Source: Neckera pumila (taxonomy: Eukaryota > Streptophyta > Bryopsida > Hypnales > Neckeraceae). Taken from it: a stretch of DNA of 64,000 nucleotides. The notes beneath the pieces were generated by a model that was not told where the DNA came from, made no database searches, and saw nothing but the letters and a program-made list of their open reading frames with translations. Where the stretch lies: NCBI GenBank assembly GCA_963969595.1, contig OZ018410.1, forward strand, positions 25,672,913-25,736,912. Direction: 5' to 3'. Shown here one piece after another: positions 34,758-47,900 of the stretch; position 1 is the stretch's first letter, and every line of letters starts with the position of its first letter. Position numbers and translations under genes: made by a program.

Positions 34758-37519
34758 TGTCTTGTGTTTCCTTTGTGATAAGGTGACCAACTGCTATTAG
34801 AACATTATCAATAGGATGCAGTATATGGGGCAGAGTAAAGGGGACAATTTCAGGAAATTTGGTGTGTGGCACCTCGAATTTAGAAATATACCATTCTAAG
34901 CCAGAGCAAATTCCATGCTCACACATAATATAAAGTATACCTTCCTATGATAAGGTCAAGATACCTATAATAGAGAACTTAATCCCTAAAGTCCCATTGT
35001 CCCTTCGAGGGACAAAATGGATTTCAGGCAGGCTACTACAGCTTCAATATTCATCATTGTTTTCTAAAACTTTTTGTGAAGGTAGGAAAACACATTAGCT
35101 TTATGGGAATATAATTTGTATTTCAATCAGTGCCCGGGAGCAAAAGTTATGGCACAAAAGGTCCATTTCTTGATGCAGCAGGTAGAAATCTTTCACACAC
35201 AATTTTTTTTTTTTTTAATTTTTTAATTTTATTTTCTCATTGATTGTATTTTTATCTATATTGAAAGCTTTGGTTCATTCCATTTGGATTTGTTATGTGA
35301 AAGTTATGGACAATCATATTTTTTGGGTAGTTAGAGCATCTTCTTGAAAAAATAACTTGTAAGACTCATTTTTGAATTTTCACAATTTTTCAAAAAAAAT
35401 AATTTGACAAGGCTAAGTTTGTGTTCAAAAATTAAGATTTTCCAACTTTGAATGCTAATATCTTCTAATCTGTACGGTAAAACTTTATGAAATTTTTACT
35501 ACACAATCTGAGATAAATTGGGTACAAGATCCTACGGTCAAATTATATTTATAAAAAATTATCTTTACTTAAATGAATGCAATAGAACTAGCAATTTTGA
35601 GTTGTTTTTGACAGAAAAATGGCCATGGAATTATAGGGGTTAAGCATTTTAGCTTGTAGAATATAGGGAATTTGTTCAGAAATTGAGTTCAATGTGTGTA
35701 AAAATAAAGATGAGGAAGAATGAAATTTTTTTTTCTCAAGAATGAATATTTGATTCAATATTAACATTTTTGGTTTGTTTGGTTTCAATCATCCTAGTGT
35801 TATAGCTTCACCTAAAATGATTAGCTTAGGAACTTTTCAAAAAAGAGATAAGTCGAAAGAGAGAATCTTTTTCTATGAACAATACATCCAATTGTTGTCT
35901 ATTCTAGGGTACTCTATGAAGTCATAAGAGGAGATTGTCTATAATAGGTATCTCTATCTTAGGCAAATGACTGGTTTATTTTATTTTTAAATTTTTTTCA
36001 CATAAAGACAAAAGTGAAAAATGAGGAAAACAGTTGAAAGTTTTATTTGTTATGAACTTTTGAAGTATATTGCCGAATTGGCCCAAAAGAGTTTCTAAAC
36101 TACCCTCAAACCAACAAAAAATGTATTCATAATAGTCATCTTACTCACCTAAAGTAGTCATAATATTTCCTAATATGGCCACAATAAGAAGGCCTAAGAA
36201 GATCACTTTTGTGACAAATTTACATTTAAAAGGTGGAAGTCTCATTGTAGTCACCCATTAGTACATCACCATCATCTAAGACATTGATTGCGGTCACTAA
36301 CACAACCTAATGTAGTCCAAATCTTATTTATTCAAAAAAAAATTGGTATGAATTGATACAAGACTATAATGGCCATTCTCTAGCTAGGTGTTTGTCATGG
36401 GTCTCTTGCATGTTATAAGAAGGTTTACATTATCTTGATTTTTTACGGAGCCATGGGGCTCTTGCAACAAAGTATATTAAACCAATGATTGCCACACTTA
36501 CTAAAAAAAAATGAACACTATGGATACATGAGGACAATATTGGGATTTAGGTGGTAGTTAGGGAGATTAATTTCAATCTTTAAAAATTTTGGTGTTCAGT
36601 GGATGGATTTAAAATGTATTCAAAATCTTCATATGATAACCAAACTTAAAAGCATCTAAATAAAGATATGAGTAGCATATCCAGTACAAACTTATGATGT
36701 TGGAAATCTTTGTTGATTCTTATTGCAAATTGAAACTGTATTCTAAATTCTTTTAGTTTATATTTTTTAAATATTGAAAAAATTAACTATAGACTTCAAT
36801 GTGTTCATTTAGATGTATCCAATATTGATTATCGGAGTTGATGCTTAGATAATGTACATTTTATTGAATTTAAGTACAAAAAATGGAAGGTCAAAGATAA
36901 AAAAATCTTTAATATTACAAATCAGATAGATCAATTTGTATCATGGTCTAACGCAAACTAACAAGCTAGAAGCATAACAAAAACTTGCCCCTACAATTTA
37001 CTATATATTAGGAATATCTTGGAGTTTTTTCAATATAGCATCAACCACCACCATAGGTGTAAATTTATAAAGCCTTCATGAATGATTTTGAATCAAAGAC
37101 AATTCAAAAGTGATTCAAAAATGCTTTATGGTTTCTTCAACATTCAACTTTGAAAAACCACAAAAACCACAAATCATATATATATTTTTGAAACTTTATG
37201 ATTTTCATTCATCTACAAGTAAAAAATAACCTCTAATTGCAATTTCCGCTCTATTTATGTACATCAGCTAAATGAATGGTTTTACATAATTCCTCACCAC
37301 CTTACAAAAAATGCAAGTTAAAGTAATAATACCCAATTATGCCTGAATAAGAAATAAAGCATATTTGTTATGACTAAATTGCCTAATTTTTTTTTGTTGA
37401 ATCTTGTTGATAAAGTCAAAAGAATATTATACATTCTTCTTATACAATTTCTAAATTCCCGATGAATAAACTATGATATTTCAAAGTGACAAATACAAGA
37501 GCACCCAAAAGGAAAAATG
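34758..37519. other. AT-rich intergenic, no gene recognised
   Basis: Low-complexity AT-rich sequence. It contains one further copy of the 'ccctaaagtcccattgtccc' type motif at about 34985 and a 32-base T-rich stretch near 35200. No frame with recognisable protein similarity. Confidence 0.55.
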
Positions 37520-37771
37520 TTAAATCGTGCCATCTTTTGTGGGGCCAGCAGGATAAATTCAGGTTTCACGAGGGTAAAAATAAATAAAAGCCCCCTATAG
37601 TTGAGCCGTGTCTAGGGATACCTACTAGCCCCCCTAGCTAATTTGGGACCTCTGATTGCAAATATGAATTCAGATTTTGAAAAAAAATAAATTTGTAACA
37701 AATAAAAAATTCCAACATTTTCCCCAGGGTAAATTTGGCCCGCAGGGCCCACCAAGGATGGCACAATTTAA
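37520..37771. mobile_element. TTAA-bounded MITE family, copy A
   Basis: Left end TTAAATCGTGCCATCTTTTG and right end read inward TTAAATTGTGCCATCCTTGG, then 'tgggg/gcc' and 'cag(c)aggataaatt' on both sides. It is 252 bp with TTAA at both borders. It ends about 315 bp upstream of the eL18 start codon. Interior: 'gggacctctgattgcaaat'. Confidence 0.85.
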
Positions 37772-37970
37772 CGTCCTGCACCCAAAAGCAACCCAAGGCT
37801 CTCATGGATAGACACAATTTGTAAGAATTTGTACTGGACCTTTTTTGAAAAGGGGTCCAAATTCCCAATTAGGTGCCGGAAAACAATCAAGGCAAACCAA
37901 CGTAACATCAGACCTCCGAAGGTTGATCTACCTCAGCCGTCGATCCAAGATCGAACGGCGTGGAAGCGTT

Positions 37971-37980
37971 CTAGGGTTTG
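37971..37980 (+). promoter_or_regulatory. telo-box (AAACCCTAG reversed) upstream of eL18 copy 1
   Basis: 'ctagggtttg' lies about 105 bp upstream of the ATG. AAACCCTA (telo-box) motifs are well known in plant ribosomal-protein promoters. The same motif, at nearly the same distance and orientation, precedes eL18 copy 2. Confidence 0.65.
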
Positions 37981-38085
37981 GAGCTCTGCCCAGTAAGCTC
38001 GAGTGTTTGATCATCGTCTCTCTCTTTCGAAGCCCCGCGCTTCCTCCATTGCTTCTTCTCCGCGGGCTCGGCTCCATCGACAACC

Positions 38086-39680
38086 ATGGTACGCAACCTT
38101 CTTCGACTCCCTAGCTTTGGGTCTAATTAGCTCCATTTTTTCCGATTAGATGTCACACTTGGTACACTTTTCTATGAAAGAATCTCTACTGTGAAGGGTT
38201 TCCAAGGTGTCTCGTTTGCTTTTGTACCAGCTTGGTGTTTTGACTACTTTTAAACAAAAAAAATCTCGTTTCTTATGGCAATTACTGCGATCCTCTGTTT
38301 CTGTCAAACCTCAGGGTATCGATTTGAAGGCCGGTGGTCGCAACAAGAAGGTCAAACGTACAGCTCCCAAGAGCGGGAATGTTTACCTTAAGCTTCTCGT
38401 GAAGGTGATTTTCTACCTCTCTCGCCTCGCAAACATGTTGCTTATTACCTCCTTCTAGACCTAGTCATGGTCACTTTTGCTCGAACTGAAAATTAGGGTT
38501 TCGAGCTGTGGTATGAGCAATCACAGTGGGGAGGCAGTCGTATGCACTCGGCGGGAAAACGCATGTGCACGAGTGTGCAAATATTCTGCTCTCCTTGGGA
38601 AATTAGGGTTGAGATAGGAATATGAAGGTCAGAGTTGGAAGCCTCGGCGAATTAGGTCAAGTTGTGTGGAATTCGAGAAAAGGGTTTAGAGTTTTACCAA
38701 TGGAAGCCTTTGTGGGGTACAGCTGTACAGGTTTTTGGTAAGGAGGACCGACGCTCCTTTCAATGGCGTGATTTTGAAACGCCTGTTTATGAGCCGAATG
38801 AACCGGGCTCCTTTGTCCATGAGTCGCCTTGTGAAGTACATGGCCGGGAAGGTAACATATTCCAAGCTCTAAATTTGGACTTTCATTCGGATTGTAGTGA
38901 GCAATTTCGATTTTGTCGCGATTAAGGAATCGGCACTCTCATCGTAGTGGACTTGATTGTGGGATTCTTCTCACCATTAAGTGATATTTTAGACGCTTGG
39001 GAGCGTGATGCTGATTGTGGTGTGTGTTTTTGTTATAGGACGACAAGATCGCCGTGTTGGTTGGTACCATCACTGATGATATCAGACAGTACGAGGTGCC
39101 AGCATTGAAGGTGGTTGCCTTGCGATTCACGGAGACGGCTCGCGCCCGTATTGTGAAGGCTGGAGGGGAATGCCTGACCTTCGATCAGCTGGCGTTGCGT
39201 GCACCAACTGGAGCCAACACTGTGAGTTTTGTTGGAAGGCCGTGTGGCTGTCGTGGAGCTTCTTTGTAGTATTACATGATGACGGTTGTTGTTTAGTTTT
39301 TTGTAGTGTTGTGAACTATATGTGCAGTCACTGAGAGAGGCCCTGACAGGTTCTGGTTACCATGTGTTTAGCGGGGCTGGACATGGACCGTGGAAGTATT
39401 GTTCAATTTTGTGTGTCATTTTCCACAGATTTGATAGAAGCTGTATTGCGATTGAATGGTCTGTATGAATTGGCTGTGTGAGTGTTCGTAGATGCTGACA
39501 TTGATGTTCTTTTGGATGAAGGTTCTTCTTCGTGGCCCTAAGAACGCTCGCGAGGCAGTGAAGCACTTCGGGAGGGCACCTGGAGTACCCCAAAGCAGCA
39601 CGAAGCCTTACGTCCGTGCGAAGGGTCGCAAGTTTGAGAAGGCTCGTGGTCGTCGTAACAGCAGAGGGTTCAAGGCGTAG
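38086..39680 (+). CDS. RPL18: 60S ribosomal protein eL18, copy 1
   Basis: Structural protein of the large cytosolic ribosomal subunit. Five exons: 38086-38088 (only the ATG), 38315-38404, 38723-38851, 39039-39221 and 39522-39680 (stop TAG). The spliced product has 187 residues, the usual length for plant eL18. Recognised by [20 protein letters not shown] near the start, [53 protein letters not shown] and a basic C-terminus ([19 protein letters not shown]). Splitting the gene right after the initiator codon is shared with copy 2 at 51.5-53.0 kb. No defects are seen, so it is presumably expressed. The transcribed region plus roughly 150 bp upstream and about 200 bp downstream are duplicated in copy 2. 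Confidence 0.96.
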
Positions 39681-41976
39681 AGAGTTGGTTACCTTTGTGT
39701 TGAGAGTAGATTGGTAATTTGATACAGACGGTCTGGAGATCGGTGTTGGGTGATATAAAGATGCATTCTTGGTGTCCTTTATCTTTTGAAATTATGCGTG
39801 ATGTGTGTTGTTGGTGACTCTTTTTCTCTTGAATGTAATGGCTTTGAATGCGCAACCAAGATCTTGCTGACTGAATTGTTCTCTGTTGATTCGCTTCTTG
39901 AACTTTACTTGGACTGCGAATAGCATTTAAGTACCGATGTTGGAGAACAAGGTTTGTACCGAGGCTCGTGCAGGTCTGCCTAGTTGCTAAAAGAGTAAGG
40001 GAGAACATTCTTAAACCATCTTTCAGCGAGGCGTGAAGTCTATGAAACTGATTGTCATTCTCATCTTTATGTGATTGTATTTACGTAGCTGTGTTCACCG
40101 TCATTGGGTCTGATCTGCTGGGTAATGTACTGTTGAGCTTTTGCTGTGAAATATGCCTTAGAAATGGATTTTTCATTGATGATGGCAGACATAATGTAAT
40201 CCATCTCTCTTCTATCCTGCCACCCGCATCTGTCTGGGTGGAAGGTGCGTTATGATGGTACATGAATCTATGACTGTTTTCCTCACAAAAAATAGACTAT
40301 GCATTAAGGATGGGAAAATAACATTTTTAATCGAATTTTTATTAGGGAGTTCCTTGAACCTTATTTCAATTCAAGATGTTGTATATCCTCTCCTTGTGAT
40401 ATTATTTGACTTTTCTACATAAGTAATTCATGGCAAATCTATGGACCACCAAGTAGTGTATTTTGGCAATTTGTGCTCTATTCTGTAGATCTAAATTTAA
40501 TTCAAGAAATGATCTTTCTTTGAGTTTGAGACCATCTTGTGAAATGTATCTTATGAAGTCTAGTTTCTACTTCAATTTGAATATCCCTAAATTCCTAAAT
40601 TCTTAAATTTGAATATTTTATTGCAACTTGAACTTTAAATCCATTATCATGGATTGCTGATTTTCTAATTTTAAACTAACATGATAAAATTTTAGCACCA
40701 TAGTTCAGACAATAATACACACGTTTGGAGATTTTTTCAGATATTTTTAAAACATATTGCAATTGGTTTTGAATTTTTTTCACTTTTTATGCAACAATTC
40801 TCAGAAATTTCAAATTTTCATTAATAAATCTGAAATTTTTACTACTTAGAGAATATATTTAATTTAATCTTTGAAAAGTAATAATTCTTTTTCATTCTGT
40901 AGAATGGGATCATATAGAAAGAGGAACTTCAAGACTTGAAAAAGTCATTATAGGCCCATCCTTTCACCCTGAAGCGCTTCGACATCTATATTTTGGATGA
41001 TGAACAAAGGGCTTCGAGGCACGGTTTTGTCCAACTAAATTCTCATTCATCCAATGTAATACTTGTATCTAGAAAAGGCAACCATCCTTAATGACCAAAT
41101 TCATGAAATTTCAGTAATTGATATTTTTGTGCAAAGATACAAACAAAAATGTGCAAAAATTTAGAGAAGGATTGAGACATTTAGGTGTTAAGGGTTAATA
41201 AAGTGGGTGAGCTGTAGTAGCAAAAGTCTTAGAAAAGCTCAAGGAAGAGGTTAAGGCGGGCATATCCAAATGTGCCACTTAACCAAAAACACCATCATCA
41301 CTCTATGTACATCTCCAAAATCAATATGAATCTATGTGAAAAAAATGATTTTATAACATCTACCAAAGAAAGCTTTGACCCTTCATAACGTTTGTACAGA
41401 GTATCCAAAAGCCACGTTCTTTGGTGCATTGGAACCTCCTTTCACTTATCAACCCAAAAATATGAGATTTGACCAGTCTAATAACAGTAACTAGGATTAC
41501 AATGATCTCCTTGACTGTCATAATTTTCGTTATATGAGAAAATGTTTCCTAAGCTGTGGAAATGTTTCCTAGTGCTAGTTTATTTCTTCTGCTCAGATTT
41601 GGCTCATTTGATTAGAGTCTTGAGTTTCGGACATATTGTTCTTGAGCAGTCAGTAGTGACATGTTACGAGCATTTGAGCCCACACAGTGCACAATGCACT
41701 CAATAAGTACCCTTGTATGTTTTTTTATTTCCAATTTTATGCACCCCATGTTATGAACATGTATTCGTATGTACATCTATCCTCTTGCATGTTTCTATAC
41801 AGTACATATGTCTTGTGTGTATACTCATATATAGTACCTGTACAGTACATGAGGAGCTCTCTTGTGCAACATGATCTCAACGTTGCTAAACAAGTCATGA
41901 AGGGCGCTCAACGAGAATTCCTTAGAACGGTACAAAATGCACCAATCTAATAAACACTAGACAGTGTCGGAGGTTT
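39681..41976. other. eL18 3' region and AT-rich intergenic DNA
   Basis: To about 39,880 the sequence still matches the downstream flank of eL18 copy 2 (shared 'ggtgatataaagatgcatt' and 'tctcttgaatgtaatggc'), so it is probably 3' UTR. Beyond that the DNA is AT-rich, with repeat R2 copy 2 at 41270-41500 and no recognisable gene. Confidence 0.6.
41270..41500 (+). repeat. dispersed repeat R2, copy 2
   Basis: Matches 2985-3240 in order: 'gccact(t)aac(c)', 'catctcc(a)aaatca', 'tctaccaa', 'ctttgacccttcataac', 'tttggtgcattggaacctcc', then 'gaccagtctaataacagtaact'. The terminal inverted pair seen at copy 1 is not clear here. Confidence 0.7.
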
Positions 41977-44900
41977 TTAAGTTCTTGAAACTATCACTTG
42001 CAATGTCTGTTCGGCCACTTGAAGAGAATGAACACCGGTTGCAAGTAGTCTTGTGCCGTCCGCTTGAACTGATGTGAGGTGCTTGTCAATGTCCAGATTG
42101 AAAAGCAATTCCGTTTTTGAGTTTGATTTTAAATGAACTTTGTGAAATGCCACTAGCTGTTTCAATGGGTCTCCATTTCTCCCGGGCTCGGGAGGCTGGG
42201 AATACAGAAGTACAGTCTCGTGCCCGCTTCGTGAGGAATTGTTCTTGACCATTACTCTGACCTGAAAACACGAGTTTTCAGAAACACCTACGCACGACAA
42301 CCCAAACACAAGGGTCGTTTTGGATCTTAGTTTTGTGGAAAATCCTGAAATTATGAGATGTCCAAACTATGTGTAACTACATAAGATCTTAGCATTGAGT
42401 TCAGGATATGAGTTTCATGATTCTTTACGATTGCTTCATTGAAGCGAAAAAAAAATAAAAAAATTCACATCATTCTATTGGGACAAGGCTTTGTAAGAGT
42501 GCTCATTAGGAAAGAGCACTGTCTTTTTAAAAATCCGCAGTTTCTTTCTTCATAATAGAACTATCTCCGATAAACTTCTGATTCATGAATACTTTCGGGG
42601 TTGAAATTCTTGTTGTTGTAGACTAGGTAATGGCAGTCAAGGTTATGAAGAATTTAACGCAAGTGAGGATACTCAACGGCTTCAATGATGAAGGAGATAC
42701 TAACTTGCGGTTATCTTCATAGTCTGTTTTGCTTTGCCATTACGTGACATAATCTCAATGTAGGCAAGTTTGAGCAGTTTGATTGCCTAGAGATCCCAAA
42801 ATACTCGCACAAGAACAACAAATTTTAACTTCACTTGAACAGTACATTTTGAGTCACCATGGATACAGCTGAAACATACCTGGGTCGCGAAATGTAGGTT
42901 GTGTTTCAGAGTTTGTAGTCCCATTGTCCAGTTTACAGAGAAGATTTTGACCAGCCCTGACATTTAAATGAAGTGGCTCCGACGAGAAGCGGTATTCAAA
43001 CGTTGAATAGCTCAAGCCGTGACCAAATCCATACACAAACGGCTGCGTGTGGAAGCGGTAGGTGCGGCCAGGGTACCCTGTTGTAGCATTGGGCCTCATG
43101 TGCATATCTGTCATGTTTAAGCTTGTATAGCTTTCTGGATACCATGTGACTGGAGTTCGTCCACCTGCAAAAAGACCAACAATGTAATAGTGAAAAAAAT
43201 GGTAATCTATTCAAGTGTCATCAGTTGCCACCAGAACTTAGAGGGTACTATATCAACTATATCGACTGCAGTAAAAATTTGTCTACAATCCTTGAGGCAA
43301 AGTTACAAAACCCTAAATTAATATCAGCCTGCCAACACCCTCAACTTCAACCAACTCGTACTAGTTCAATTTCGACAAGAGTTGTTCAAGCCCCTCAATG
43401 CATTAAAATCCTCCTTGACATGCACTTCTGGTGAAATGGAAACCATTTTCATCTAAGAAGTAATTCTATTTAATATGAATTGTACACTCGAAGTTGAAGA
43501 TGTAGGTTGTTATGCTTGGGTGGATTCTAGTACCTTGTTATAAAAGTTTGTAAAAGAATAGTCCAAGTGGTACAGCTAGTAGAACCACCCCAAGAGAATC
43601 TTAATTCATGCTGGTCTTGGGTCTAGATTTATTTGGTTATATATGACAGGCATCTCCAGCCAAGTCTGAAATCCACAGCTGAAAATGTATGCGTCATTTA
43701 CCAGGGTTATGGTCACCAAAAATAACCTCAGTAATGGCTTGACCACCAGCTTCCCCTGGATATCCCACCCACAGTATACTCTGGATCCTATCATCCTCTT
43801 TCGCAAAGCTCAAATCGATAGGCCCGCCCGATATTATCACAAGCACCACAGGTTTCCCATCAGCAATTTCTGCTATTGCCTGCACAAGATGTTGTTGATG
43901 CCCAGGTAACAGGAGGCTCGTTCTGTCGAGCTTTTCACGTTCTTGGATTTGACTGAGTCCTGCAAATATAACAACTGCATCTGCCTCTTTTGAGACAGAC
44001 ACTGCGTCCGCCAAAAGGTCCTCGTTTTCACAAGCTGTTCCATTGCACCCTGGAGAGTATTTGACCTTGATGTTATGGCCAACTTCAAGCCCTTCGAATA
44101 CTTGCAGTGGTGTGATGGACTTACATGGAATGCCTGAAAATGCCAAGGAAAATTTGTCTGAATGAGTTTAGCACGTTAGAAACGATGACCGATTTATCAA
44201 TGAAGTGACATAAATTAATCAGAGAAAATAATTTGACCTTAATAAATTTAGCTCTAACTTGTGTCAAAAGACCTCTCCACAACTCTATGTATCTCCAAGA
44301 AAATCACACTCCAAAAAACAACGTACCATGGTAGTTGCCAAGTAAATCAATGGTCGAAGTTGCGTGAGGCCCAACGACCGCAAGGGTGAGGTTTGGTGAC
44401 AGCGTCAGAGGCAACGTGTGACCGTCGTTTTTGAGCAACACAATCCCCTGTCTTGCAGACTCCAACGCCAGCTCTTGATTCGCCTGCGTGCACACATCCG
44501 ATGGCCCCAGGTTTCCATATTGTTGAGTTTTGGGGTCACCGTCAAACAAGCCCAAGCGCATTCGCACCAGATACTGGTTGATCAGAGAGTTGTCAATTGC
44601 GGTTATGTCCAATTTTCCTTTCTTAACTGCTTCTAGTCCATGTGACGCTGAGTATGATCCACATTCCACGTCCATTCCTGATCACAACCATACGTAATTC
44701 AGCTCAACTTCACCCTAATTATTAGGCTCATGCCAATACGAGATCGTATTGGGAAATTCAATGGGGTCAACCTCCTACAGTTAAGATAAGTTAGCATTGC
44801 ACTGGTGTGTGGGTTGTGACCAAGATTTACGATTTTGGCATTACTATAGGTCCTTGATACTAGTCTAATCTAGAATGCCTTTTTTTATATAACACATACT

Positions 44901-47900
44901 AATGTAAATTATATGTTCAATATACTAACAGTGACATCAATATCATTTCAGAATATTTCAAGCTTCAACATGGGCTTGAAATGGACATCTCTTATTAAGC
45001 ACGCACATTCTCATTTTAAATTTGTGTATGTCATGTTGGCATGAGTGGTGCCAAAAAGGAAGTAAACTAAAGCTGAGAATCGTTGTGCAGGTTTTCCTAC
45101 ATGGAGAATGGCTTGAGGAACAACTTGAAGGAAAGTTAAAAGTATGGACCAGTTTGGGGCTAAAATTTGTCGCAATGACTAAAAGAAGAATTCCAATTAC
45201 TTTTTTGTATACAAGGACCATGGACCAGCTTATTTTGATTTGAAAGAAATCGATCCCGTAACAGTCTGGTACAAAAAGAACTATACCAGTACAGCTCAAA
45301 GAGATCAAGGAAAATTGATTGTAGATCAAGGCATAAAACGTGGTGAAAGAACAAGAAGCTGACGAACACATACAAGTTGTTTGAAACGTTAACTGTGCAG
45401 TATTGCAGCATTTCATCGGCCATGCAGATATTTGACTACAGTATCGGCCATGAACAATGATATAAATTGTTTGTGAAGGCTACCCCTGGATTGTTTCCAT
45501 TTCCTCTCACCTGCATTGAGAGCGTCTGCCACTGCATCCTCTGGAGTTGGCGCATATGTGATGTCTCTGTACATGCTCAACAGAGCTCCACAATCTGACA
45601 CAATGTACCTGTTCATTAATAGTGGACTTATCAGCTATGGATTTGAAAATCTTGTGGGTAGAGGTTACAGCATCCGTAAACTAACAAAGTATTTTAAAAG
45701 TCTGTGCCCTACGTATTAGTGTTAAATATTTCATCTTTGATATGTTATAAACTTGAGACAGTTTATGAAACTTAGTTGGTCAATTCATTTGTGATTTACA
45801 ATTTATGGATCCTTTATTACTAGCAAGCCCCATTCTTATACAACTTCAAGGCTTCTGCACACCTCACTGTAGGTTCAAATAATGTATTAATTCTAAGCTT
45901 TCTAATTAATGTAAATGTGTTGAGAGTTTTAAAGTTAAGAGCACGAGAGTTTTACTTCATATTTTTTAGTGCATTCAACATAATTTCTCCAATGAATCAG
46001 AAAGTACATTGTGACGTTCTTGATTCAAATAGTATAATTTAGCATTATGTCCTATAAGCTTCTCGAGTCCCATGACTCTCAGAGGTCATCTAGTCCATCT
46101 CAATGTTGCTTGTTAACGAGTGTTTTTCAACGTATTTCAGCAAGCAATTTGCACATCACAATGAGTTTTTTGCGAAGGCTTTTGTGAGGGTTTTAGGTTG
46201 GGTTAGAGTAATTACTACCCGTCCAAGTTCCACCGCTCTCGGACAGTAGTGGTGAGAAGCTCATAACTTGCACAGGAAGGTTTGCCGTTAACGAGGTTAT
46301 ATGAACACATGAGGCTGCTTGCTCTGCCCTCCTCAATACAGCTTTGAAATGGGGGATTATAGCTGTCCTCTAGGTCTTGAAGCGTGACCTGCATGATAAT
46401 TGACACATTAATGCTGTCTCTAGGGCTTGATATTATTGACGATTTACTCAGTTAGCGAAGTTAAACCTTAAAATTTGGACTCAGTCTGTGGTTTGCAGAT
46501 TTGCAAATCATGTTGAGCACAATCACCTTCCAACTCTACAAACTGGTGGGGCACGGAGTACTAGCCCAAAGTTTTGGGACCCAATTCTGAAATTGCCTAC
46601 TTCTATTTGATCAAACCATCCCCTCCTCCATACCACAAAATTAGGGACACAATTCTGAAATTGTCTACTTCTATTATGATCAAACCATCAGTCCACTCCT
46701 CCATACGACAAAATTTATTCATCGTTTGATTCCTGCCCAGTTCCAAGTTATACTGAATGGAGGGGATGCGTCATTCTGCATCAGATTCTGCGTCAAAATC
46801 TGCATCAAAATCTGCACAGAATTCGTAATGAAGGGACCATGATTACCTTTGCATCGTGGTGGTGCCTGTCTACGCCCTCCCAGTTTTCCATGTCGTATGC
46901 AATGTAGTGCTTACAACATGCGCTCACCTTCAGCCGGTGAGGCCCTTGTCCCGGAGAATTCATACTGGCCTGCTCACCGGGCTCTCCAGCAGCAGCTCCT
47001 TCTTGCATACCTCTGACGAAGAAAATCGCATACGCACTCGTGAGGAAAGGATCTTCGCCGGATGTTTCCATGGCTCGTCCCCACCGTGGATCACGTACAA
47101 TGTTGATGTTGGGAGTCCAGTAGGTCAGATTCGCCCTCCCTTCATTGTACATTGCCCTTGCTTCTGTTGACACCACCTTCAAAAGCCAAGTGTCTCAACA
47201 AGTTTTATTAAATTCGGACATTGGATGCAAAAGTTATAGCACTTCAAGTTGAACTTCCAGACTAACTTATGTGGGAATACTGTGGGTCTCCTGGGATGTT
47301 TAGAGGTTAACCCTGTACATGAGGGTATGGTCACTGTGGAAATCATCATTTTGGTACAATGTGAATCTTGTATTAGAAAACAATGGAAAGCACTCATTGG
47401 AGGTCAAACTATTGCGTAAGACCTTCCCTTTTTGCACAAAATTTCTAAAGATGGACATATGCACTTCTGTCCTACAAAGAAGGATTATTTGTCATCCATC
47501 AAACACTGAATGTGTACGACGTCCTTTTAGGGTTAAATAATCCCATTAGGAATTCCCATGCACATGGTGTTTTTGAGGTACAAGTGTAGGGTCAAAGATA
47601 TCACACTTTTAAAATTCGAAATTTAAGAATTCATAGTTTACTTATTACATGCCACATTTAACTCCTTCTGGACTGTTCAGTGAATTCTGGACAATGCACT
47701 TTAGATTTCTGGATGATTGTCTCTCGATGTTTGTACACATCTCTTAATATTTTGTGTAGATTTCCTAGTGCATCAAGGGATCTCCAGATGATTATTTCTT
47801 GGATGATTATCTCTCAATGTTAATTCTGGACTTTCAAAAGTCCATAAGTAGTTAAATGTAGCATTTACTCTGTATTCTTGAAAAGAAATCCAAAAAAATG

